DNA of 19,587 nt from Phycisphaerae bacterium. Lineage in GTDB: Bacteria; Chloroflexota; Anaerolineae; 4572-78; J111. Below, one piece after another: positions 14,336 through 19,587 of the stretch. A program made the translations under genes and the position numbers. Each line of letters starts with the position of its first letter. The first letter of the stretch is position 1. Location of the stretch: assembly GCA_028285035.1 (NCBI GenBank), contig JANQQF010000064.1, positions 1 to 19,587 on the forward strand, given 5' to 3'. The notes beneath the pieces were generated by a model. It worked only from the letters and a program-made list of their open reading frames with translations, was not told the origin of the DNA and made no database searches.

Positions 14336-14899
14336 TTATGCTCTCTTTTTCGCCTGAAAGCGCGAAATATTCTCTGGGCGAAAGCGCCATATACGATAGA
14401 TGAGAAATACCCCCAAGGCGATCATAACAAATCCGACCATACCAGCAAGTGGAGTCGCATAGATAACCGGCTCACTTCTGTACCTGAATGTGTTCCGGGT
14501 GGGGTCATCAACAAGCGCATCGAGACTGCGTTCGAGATTTAGCGCAGCGTTTATAATCGAGTTTTTTCCCATCACAGGGGCCATCGAAACTGGACCATTG
14601 CTGGTCCGTAGCGCAACCCAGTAGACGATCGTCGTCCCTTGACGTACGGTGCCTCTTGGTAAGCCTAGTCGTGTTACTTGTGTTTCTTGACCCTCAGCAA
14701 GGTCTGCCCCGAATAATTCAAATTCCTGCACGTTTGAGACAAACGCATTTGACTCGATAAACTCACAGAGAACTGGCTCACTCGGCTCAGCCTGTTCGCA
14801 GATTAACTCTCCGTTGTTGGAGAAGAGCGAGAATGAAATAAGAACGAGTCCAGCCAATATAAAGACAATCAGGAAGGTAATGGCTTTCGATTCAGTCAT
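14336..14899 (-). CDS. Two-helix membrane protein with large external domain
   Basis: 187 residues from the ATG at 14897-14899 (MTESKAITFL). A helix at 7-25 and one near 148-168 enclose a domain of about 120 residues, with a Cys pair at C34 and C45 that could form a disulfide. The C-terminal tail is short and basic (IWRFRPENISRF), so both ends are probably cytoplasmic and the middle domain external. The frame is open to 15016, but that extension lacks hydrophobic or conserved character and coincides with a structured leader. GGAG 10 nt before ATG 14899 supports the shorter form. The family is unknown. Confidence 0.65.
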   Translation of the reverse strand: MTESKAITFLIVFILAGLVLISFSLFSNNGELICEQAEPSEPVLCEFIESNAFVSNVQEFELFGADLAEGQETQVTRLGLPRGTVRQGTTIVYWVALRTSNGPVSMAPVMGKNSIINAALNLERSLDALVDDPTRNTFRYRSEPVIYATPLAGMVGFVMIALGVFLIYRIWRFRPENISRFQAKKRA

Positions 14900-14908
14900 T
14901 AAAACGTT

Positions 14909-15010
14909 ACTCCGTTTACCCGCAAGGGGTATTTTTGGATGTGTTACACCAGTGCGAATTAGACAGCTATTCTTGCACGCTGGTTCCTGTCGAATCCAGC
15001 CAAACGGAGT
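14909..15010 (-). promoter_or_regulatory. Structured leader (riboswitch-like) of the 14336-14899 gene
   Basis: A perfect 9-bp closing stem (ACTCCGTTT 14909-14917 with AAACGGAGT 15002-15010) brackets a branched region. One inner stem is ACCAG+TGC (14948-14955) with GCA+CTGGT (14975-14984). Another is ACCC/GGGT (14918-14921 with 14927-14930). A competing stem, GCTGG/CCAGC (14979-14983 with 14996-15000), shares bases with the first, so two folds exclude each other. The GGAG ribosome-binding site lies in the closing stem. No known riboswitch class was recognised, and a chance fold or an inserted repeat remains possible. Confidence 0.45.
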
Positions 15011-15028
15011 AGTCATTGAAATTCATCC

Positions 15029-15328
15029 CTACGACCGTTTGAACTCAGGCGACATGACAGCATGCGCATTCGTTGTCATCAATAAGCGTAGCTCTTTGAT
15101 AGGCTTGTAATCGGGATCGTTGACAAACGCTTGAATATTTTCCTCAGATGGAAACTTGATGATGACGACCCCGCTGGCGGGATCACCCTGTAGGGGTGTT
15201 GCTTTAGGATTAGCGACCAAGACTTCGCCCCCGTGTTTCGCCAGGAATGGGGCTACGCCGGGAATGTATTCTGCGGCGTAGCGTTCAGGATCTGTAATTG
15301 TGTGGGTCAAGATGTAATAGGCTGACAT
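15029..15328 (-). CDS. DUF1330 family protein
   Basis: A 99-residue protein with the DUF1330 layout: an N-terminal AYYILTHTITDPERYAAEY, a central FLAKHGGEVLVANPKAT and G-V-V-I-I-K-F-P-S-E-E-N-I-Q-A-F-V-N-D-P-D-Y. These are small dimeric alpha-beta barrel (ferredoxin-like) proteins related to monooxygenase folds, with no settled function. AAGGAG lies 8 nt before the ATG. It lies between the amine oxidase gene and the two-helix membrane protein gene on the same strand. Confidence 0.88.
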   Translation of the reverse strand: MSAYYILTHTITDPERYAAEYIPGVAPFLAKHGGEVLVANPKATPLQGDPASGVVIIKFPSEENIQAFVNDPDYKPIKELRLLMTTNAHAVMSPEFKRS

Positions 15329-15427
15329 TGCTTTGCTCCTTTATAAGCCCGACATTTTTCGGTGGATTTTGTTTCCATTTGCTGAAAAAGATCTTAAACG
15401 TTTGGTTTTTGATCGGCACCATTCGGT

Positions 15428-16594
15428 TCAGCTATCCAATATTTCGTCAACCACTCTTCTGGCTGCCCGCGCCGCCGTATGAACGCTACCCCAATCATTC
15501 CCTTCGGTATAGGCTGTGCCCGCAAAGAACAAGCGATCATTGACGCTCTCGCCTAAGGTTCGCACCGTTCGCCAATTCTCATGATCAACGATATACGCCC
15601 CGTTCGCATACGGCTCTGCATTCCAATTCTGGAAGATGTGCTTGACGTAGTTGGATGATGCCTGACCGTCGAAGAGCTCGTCGAGTTCGTTCAGGATGTA
15701 CTCGATCAGCTCGTCATCACTTAATTCGATATAGGGACGTGTCCCTATGCCAACGGCGAACAAACCCAGAATGTGCTGGGTGGTAGCCTGACCGTAGGAA
15801 GCATCGTAGTAGAGCTTTTGCCCAGCCGTCGTTGGCGTGATTTCGAAGCCAACCAGGGCTGGATAGAACTTCTCCGAAAATTCGATGAATGCCTTGCACC
15901 CATCCCATACCGTCGCGCTATTGATCGCATTCTGCTTGTCATCAGGCAATTCTGGGGTGAAGGTGATCGCACCGTTTTGGAGCATCTTGACGGGGACAGT
16001 CACGATAACCTGATTGGCTGAATACGTCTGGTCTTGTGTTCTGACTTGGCTCATTTCGGCCGAATAATCAATCGCTTCAACCACTGCATTGTAAGTGATA
16101 CGTGCTTCGACCGATGGGACAATGTATTGCTCAAAAAAGTCAAACCAGGTGGCGTTGATAAACTTGCTGTCTTCGGTGAAATCAGCATCACTCAGCGTGA
16201 TTCGCTCACCCTCATACAACCCATAATCAACATCTGGATCATACAGCGTCGTTTCTATATCAACGTCCACCGAGTCGTCGTTGACAATCTCTTCAAGGAT
16301 GTCTGGCGGGACATGTATCCACTCCGCCCCCAGCGGGATCGGGAAGTTTGCAAACTCCGTGGTACGCTTCATACGTCCACCATATGTGGATGAGGCTTCC
16401 AAGATTTGGAACTCAATTCCTTGCTGCTGGAGCAAATAGCCCGCAGAAAGCCCCGCCGCCCCAGCTCCGATAATAATAATGTTGCCTGCGTCGCTTGTTT
16501 GGGTTTCTGCTTCACCACAAGCGGCCATCACGCATGCCAACGGTAAACTGACCCCCAGCGTTCCGCACATTTTTATGAACTCTCGTCTATTCAT
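15428..16594 (-). CDS. FAD-dependent amine oxidase, Tat-like lipoprotein signal
   Basis: 388 residues. The N-terminus has NRREFIK (twin Arg 3-4), a hydrophobic stretch and M-A-A-C26, so export by Tat and lipid attachment are likely, though Met at -3 is not the usual lipobox residue. A Rossmann FAD motif follows, IIGAGAAGLSAGYLL (G43-x-G45-x2-G48), then E66 for the ribose and GGRM at 72-75. The C-terminal flavin motif is LFFAGTAYT...GSVHTAARAARRV (about 355-380). This is the flavin monoamine-oxidase/polyamine-oxidase family, which oxidises amines and releases peroxide; the substrate is not evident. It is somewhat shorter than usual for the family (about 450). The start has no good ribosome-binding site but fits the signal. 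A candidate promoter lies in module copy B. Confidence 0.87.
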   Translation of the reverse strand: MNRREFIKMCGTLGVSLPLACVMAACGEAETQTSDAGNIIIIGAGAAGLSAGYLLQQQGIEFQILEASSTYGGRMKRTTEFANFPIPLGAEWIHVPPDILEEIVNDDSVDVDIETTLYDPDVDYGLYEGERITLSDADFTEDSKFINATWFDFFEQYIVPSVEARITYNAVVEAIDYSAEMSQVRTQDQTYSANQVIVTVPVKMLQNGAITFTPELPDDKQNAINSATVWDGCKAFIEFSEKFYPALVGFEITPTTAGQKLYYDASYGQATTQHILGLFAVGIGTRPYIELSDDELIEYILNELDELFDGQASSNYVKHIFQNWNAEPYANGAYIVDHENWRTVRTLGESVNDRLFFAGTAYTEGNDWGSVHTAARAARRVVDEILDS

Positions 16595-16716
16595 AGGTTT
16601 GGTTGGATTGAATGTGTGGAAGGCCTAAGCGCATAAATTTCTTCCTTCATGGGTTCCGATAAGCCAGCAAGCACATTTAAGCCAAACTTAAAATTTCTCC
16701 TTTTTGGTTTAATGGG

Positions 16717-16796
16717 AAAGTATAAAGTGATTTCCCTCTCCTTCAAAATCACCAATTGGCCGTCTTGTAAAATAAAAAGCTCCCATTAGGAGCTTT
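16717..16796 (-). repeat. Terminator-promoter module, copy B
   Basis: A perfect stem AAAGCTCC/GGAGCTTT (16776-16783 with 16789-16796) lies 32 nt past the glycosyltransferase stop (16829). On the minus strand a T-rich tract and the tail shared with copy A follow. The tail holds TTGAAG (16741-16746), a 16-nt spacer and TATACT (16719-16724), about 125 nt before the amine oxidase start. It would end one transcript and begin the next. Confidence 0.65.
16776..16796 (-). terminator. Intrinsic terminator of the glycosyltransferase gene
   Basis: A perfect 8-bp stem with a 5-nt loop is followed on the minus strand by TTATTTTAC. Confidence 0.82.
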
Positions 16797-16828
16797 ACTT
16801 GACATTATTTTTTGTCTCTATCCACTGG

Positions 16829-18088
16829 TCAGTATGCCTCTTGACGACGATGGGTGCCGTGGTGATCCGTTTTTTCCCAGTTGTTGATCTTGGCGAAATA
16901 TCGGTAAACAGCCCGAATTGCGGCAATAGCTAAAAGCAGTTGATACGGCAAAAACCCCAACGAAAAACGAATGACATCAAACCCGTTGATCTTTAAATTG
17001 TAATCGGCGGCAAACTCAAAAAGCCCCACTAATCTGATAATAAACTGTAGCCCCAAAATGTAGGCAGGGATCAATGACAGCATTGCTAACCAAACGGGGA
17101 CATTAAACCAAAACATAATCATGATGGCTGGCCCCAGGATTAGGAATAGTAAGGCTTGTAGAAATGGAGCCGCTAGAGTGTACCCCATCAGCCAGCGTTG
17201 TTTCAGGGAGGGCAACCTACGCCAATCGCCTTTGCCCAGAATTTGTAAAAACCCTTGATTCCAACGGGTCCGCTGTTTAATAAATGCGGCGATTGAGTGC
17301 GGTGTTTCCTCGCGGGTCGTGTGCTCAGGGTCATAGACGGTCACGATTGTCTCGCCTAATATCGCTAAGCGAACTCCGACGTCGGCATCCTCCGTCAGGC
17401 ATTGGTCATCCCAGCCCCCAATTTTCTCTAGGAGCGTTCGCTTTATAAAAACCGTATTCCCCGCCAATGGAACCGCCCCCATTTTTGTGTTGTAATGTAA
17501 CTGCGATTTGAACCAAAAATAGTATTCCACCACATTTTGAGGCGCATACCAGCTAGCGCGATAATCCATCAGTTGGACGCCGCTTTGCACAATAGAAACC
17601 TGGTCGCGCAGCAAAATCGTGTTGATGATATGAAAAATATCGGGGTGAACATCATCCTCTGCATCAAAAATCGTGACGATTTCGTGGTGCGTCTGGGCCA
17701 GCCCCACATTGAGACCGTGGGGTTTATTAATGGGGCCATCGTCAAAAGTGACCAGTTGTAGTTGGGGCTGATTAATCGCGGTTATGGCTTCATTAGCAGT
17801 CGCAATAGTGGCTTGATCTGTGGCTTCGCAAACAACGACAAGCTCCAGGAGGGATTTTGGATAATTGGTTTGCCAAATCTGTTGAAGCGTTTGGTCTATG
17901 ACCTCTGCCTCGTGTCGGGCTGGGACAATAATCGTAAATTTGAAGGTTGACGGGGCATAGGTGCTTGGACTACGGGACAAGTCAAGCCGCTCTGGCTTGG
18001 CCCAGACGTAAAGCATCATCACCAAGGAAAACAGACCGTGGGCAATTAGCAGGATGGAGAAGGTAAAGATAAGGATTTGTAGGATCAT
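16829..18088 (-). CDS. Family-2 membrane glycosyltransferase
   Basis: A 419-residue processive-type GT2. An N-terminal helix (about 5-29) precedes a GT-A catalytic domain starting FTIIVPARHE (51-60). F-D-A-E-D-D (141-146) carries the metal/nucleotide-binding acidic motif, L-T-E-D-A-D (231-236) the catalytic-base region, and K-Q-R-T-R-W (271-276) the Q/R-x-x-R-W motif found in cellulose-synthase-like and chitin/hyaluronan-synthase-like enzymes. Three or four helices follow (about 303-398). It probably makes or extends a surface polysaccharide from a nucleotide-sugar; the sugar is unknown. Its own terminator follows. The ATG at 18086-18088 has a weak upstream ribosome-binding site. Confidence 0.9.
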   Translation of the reverse strand: MILQILIFTFSILLIAHGLFSLVMMLYVWAKPERLDLSRSPSTYAPSTFKFTIIVPARHEAEVIDQTLQQIWQTNYPKSLLELVVVCEATDQATIATANEAITAINQPQLQLVTFDDGPINKPHGLNVGLAQTHHEIVTIFDAEDDVHPDIFHIINTILLRDQVSIVQSGVQLMDYRASWYAPQNVVEYYFWFKSQLHYNTKMGAVPLAGNTVFIKRTLLEKIGGWDDQCLTEDADVGVRLAILGETIVTVYDPEHTTREETPHSIAAFIKQRTRWNQGFLQILGKGDWRRLPSLKQRWLMGYTLAAPFLQALLFLILGPAIMIMFWFNVPVWLAMLSLIPAYILGLQFIIRLVGLFEFAADYNLKINGFDVIRFSLGFLPYQLLLAIAAIRAVYRYFAKINNWEKTDHHGTHRRQEAY

Positions 18089-18253
18089 CTGCTGCTTAGG
18101 CTCTCAATATTTAGCCGGTAATCGACCAATTATAATCAATACAAATACATTACCAGTGAGTTAATTGTGACCATTATTAAAAACAATGACTATACGTGGA
18201 TATATTGACTCCCTCAAGGGTACTAGCAGAATCGAACGAAAATGTCACCAATA

Positions 18254-18427
18254 TCATATTGATAGTACACGCCAACGTGGGCTGTTCAAATTTACAAGTA
18301 ATAGTTTGATTATCCCGCTCACATTGCTCCCACGTATCGAAAGAAAAGCGTTAATTTCCTGCTCAGACGTTCCCGCAGGAAAATGTTGGCGGAGATTGTC
18401 CTCGACATAGCCATAATCAATAACCAT
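18254..18427 (-). CDS. Short unknown frame, possibly a truncated cassette gene
   Basis: 57 residues from ATG 18427 (MVIDYGYVEDNLRQHFPAGT...). The frame is open upstream to a TTG at 18499, but that part overlaps the attC-like sequence. No ribosome-binding site precedes either start. The core GTSEQEINAFLSIRG looks protein-like; the last 15 residues look like random readthrough. It may be a gene that lost its end, or a chance frame. Confidence 0.3.
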   Translation of the reverse strand: MVIDYGYVEDNLRQHFPAGTSEQEINAFLSIRGSNVSGIIKLLLVNLNSPRWRVLSI

Positions 18428-18460
18428 TGTTATTTCTGAGTCGCGTTGAGGTAGCGGTGT

Positions 18461-18523
18461 ATCTGGCGGGAGATTTGCGAAATCGAGCAGCGGTAGCAAT
18501 TCGCGTGCATTGATTTGTTAGGC
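18461..18523 (-). other. Partial attC-like site (R'' end, GCCTAACAA)
   Basis: On the minus strand, GCCTAACAA begins at 18523 and fits the integron attC core R-Y-Y-Y-AAC plus AA. It is followed by a stretch sharing AAATCG(AG)CAGCGGTAG (18480-18496 on plus) with the window's right end (19573-19587). No matching GTTRRRY was found within about 200 nt downstream, so this site looks truncated. It lies just after the MazG-like gene, as an attC should follow its cassette gene. Confidence 0.4.
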
Positions 18524-18592
18524 CGCCTGTTGGGATGTAGACATTTCTCCAATTAGTTGACAATGACAACTTACTATTAGATGACAAGTCTC

Positions 18593-18940
18593 TTAAACTC
18601 CCATCTGTGTTAACGATTCTTCTTCTGCCTGACGTGCTTTGATATGCGCTTCTACCAAGTCAATCTCGTAGTAATCCGCAATTCGTATCACCATTGATAG
18701 AATATCGGCCAACTCATCGCCTATCATTTCCTGGTTAGTTTCATAGCCGGGTAAGTTTTCACGACCGGCGAAATAATAATTCTCTGCAACCATTATATGT
18801 TTAGCAAGTTCCCCAACCTGTTTCATCAATTCAATTGTTGCCCCTTCTGCACCCCACGGTTTTCCTTCTATCTTTTCAAAGCGGTGATAAACTTTACGGA
18901 ACAGCTCAATGGCTTCACGGAAAGTCATTTCGTCAGACAT
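18593..18940 (-). CDS. MazG-like nucleotide pyrophosphohydrolase
   Basis: A 115-residue, all-helical protein with the MazG-type metal-binding arrangement: E37-L-M-K-Q-V-G-E44-L-A-K in one helix and G-D-E76-L-A-D79-I-L in the next, followed by IRIADYYEIDLVEA. Members hydrolyse (d)NTPs or modified nucleotides to monophosphates, acting in house-cleaning or phage-response roles. GAGG lies 6 nt before the ATG. It starts 14 nt after the HIT gene ends, so they form an operon. Both act on nucleotides, which fits a joint role. The pair is bounded by attC-like cores. Confidence 0.82.
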   Translation of the reverse strand: MSDEMTFREAIELFRKVYHRFEKIEGKPWGAEGATIELMKQVGELAKHIMVAENYYFAGRENLPGYETNQEMIGDELADILSMVIRIADYYEIDLVEAHIKARQAEEESLTQMGV

Positions 18941-18954
18941 ATTTGGCCTCTTTT

Positions 18955-19401
18955 TTACTCAACTAAACGTACCAACTCTCTCCCGATTTCTTTCACTGTT
19001 GATAATACTTCTTCTTCCGTACAAGTGTACTTATTATTGTCGAATTCTTGGAATACTTTCGCAGCGTGAGCTGGCATTCCTTTATATCGTGGTATGATAT
19101 GAAAATGTACGTGACGTTCAAATTCACCAAACGAGGCCACATATACTTTTTCCGGTTTGCAAACCTTCATGACTGCATGACAAATATATTTTAACACCAA
19201 CCCAAAATCAGTCATTACCTCTTTGTCCATATCTCCAATATGTTCATAGTGATTTCTTGGTTTGGCGATAAGATGCCCTAAAATTTTTAGGGGTCCGTGA
19301 TTAACTATCCAATAATCATCTTCGTATATAATACCACCAAGAGGCGTTTGCTTACCAATAGCAATATCGCAATCAATGCAACCTTCCACAGACTCCTTCA
19401 T
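18955..19401 (-). CDS. HIT-family nucleotide hydrolase/transferase
   Basis: A 148-residue protein with the histidine triad R-H97-V-H99-F-H101-I-I-P-R; H99 would be the covalent nucleophile. N-terminal C8-x2-C11 resembles half of the zinc site seen in many HIT proteins, and HGPLKILGHLIAKPRNHYEHI matches the family's N-terminal strand-helix. These enzymes cleave or transfer nucleoside monophosphates from dinucleotides or AMP conjugates. The upstream ribosome-binding site is weak; the ATG at 19399-19401 is chosen by domain fit. It is the first gene of the unit with the MazG-like protein. Confidence 0.88.
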   Translation of the reverse strand: MKESVEGCIDCDIAIGKQTPLGGIIYEDDYWIVNHGPLKILGHLIAKPRNHYEHIGDMDKEVMTDFGLVLKYICHAVMKVCKPEKVYVASFGEFERHVHFHIIPRYKGMPAHAAKVFQEFDNNKYTCTEEEVLSTVKEIGRELVRLVE

Positions 19402-19491
19402 AGAGTTTTTACCTTGGGATTAGATATTGAAAGTAGGAAGAAACCCTTTGTCTTGCCTCAGTTCAATTTGAGGTTGGTTTATTATTTTGCG

Positions 19492-19587
19492 GCCTAACGC
19501 CTAAGTTGTGCTGCTGCCGGGTTTGCAAGGCACTGCTATTTTACGACAACTTCACCAGCGAGATAATCCCAAAAATCGCAGCGGTAG
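19492..19587 (-). other. attC-like site (R' end, AGGCGTTAGGC), runs off the window
   Basis: Read on the minus strand this ends CTTAGGCGTTAGGC (complement of 19492-19505), closely matching the 3' ends of classical integron attC sites as remembered. Inside, AAGTTGT (19503-19509) pairs with ACAACTT (19546-19552), with further pairing GTGC/GCAC within, giving the expected imperfect palindrome. Its outer part shares AAATCGCAGCGGTAG with the site near 18480. It lies just upstream of the HIT gene, where the previous cassette's attC would end. Confidence 0.42.

Larger units (their letters stand above)
16595..16828. other. Intergenic region with module copy B
   Basis: No gene. The terminator-promoter module occupies 16717-16796; no supported structure was seen in the remainder. 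Confidence 0.5.

Noticed and set aside
14979..15005. tmRNA-like string (UGGAUUCGAC on the minus strand)
   Set aside because: It resembles the 5' region of tmRNA, but no T-arm (GGTTCGA type), CCA end or tag reading frame follows.
14909..15010. tRNA in the branched leader
   Set aside because: Stem lengths and loops do not give a cloverleaf; there is no anticodon arm or T-loop consensus.
14900..15016. N-terminal extension of the two-helix membrane protein
   Set aside because: The frame is open, but GGAG and a standard membrane N-terminus support ATG 14899, and the extension coincides with the inverted-repeat leader. Kept only as a caveat.
18551..18571. AGTTG/CAACT small stem after the MazG-like gene
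   Set aside because: Five pairs with no U-run; too weak to call a terminator.
1..19587. CRISPR array, transposase, integrase or rRNA/tRNA genes
   Set aside because: No regularly spaced direct repeats, no transposase or tyrosine-recombinase motifs and no RNA gene signatures were seen.

Overview
The window is a bacterial chromosomal segment. Nearly all real genes lie on the minus strand; the exceptions are a lipocalin-like gene and a small YjzC-like gene. Two features suggest Chloroflexota: a large secreted protein built from GWAVG/RWNG-type propeller repeats, and secreted proteins ending in a short F/H-L-P-hydrophobic-K tail. This placement is tentative because no rRNA, tRNA or other phylogenetic marker is present. 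The style is accessory: wide intergenic spaces, several hairpin repeat families, gene relics and cassette-like ends.

Layout. 1-1224: a small four-helix membrane protein, two copies of a terminator-like hairpin repeat, and a decayed reading frame (878-1210). 1225-4422: a lipocalin-like protein, a multi-pass membrane protein resembling GT-C glycosyltransferases, and an unknown protein with two CxxC pairs. 4512-9934: two large secreted proteins, a 14-repeat propeller protein and a G8-domain beta-helix protein. The G8 gene's Shine-Dalgarno lies inside a 15-bp leader hairpin. 10235-10826: a YjzC-like small protein whose frame runs through its own terminator, convergent with a small membrane protein. 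11112-13927: an unknown protein, an aminoglycoside-phosphotransferase-fold kinase and a divergent enolase. The last two overlap by 4 nt. 14336-18088: a two-helix membrane protein with a structured leader, a DUF1330 protein, a flavin amine oxidase with a Tat-like lipoprotein signal, and a family-2 glycosyltransferase. 18254-19587: a HIT protein and a MazG-like protein bounded by integron attC-like core sites, as in a gene cassette.

Best candidates for something new: (1) the kinase plus enolase-like couple, where the enolase has lost the active-site His of the S-H-R-S-G-E-T-E-D motif (Ala instead) and has Asp for a catalytic-region Glu, suggesting a dedicated reaction on a phosphorylated small molecule; (2) an intergenic terminator-plus-promoter module present twice (14215-14292 and 16717-16796); (3) two RNA leaders that bury the ribosome-binding site (upstream of the G8 gene and of the 14336-14899 gene); (4) the attC-bounded HIT/MazG unit. 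All functional statements come from reading motifs by eye; no database search was possible.
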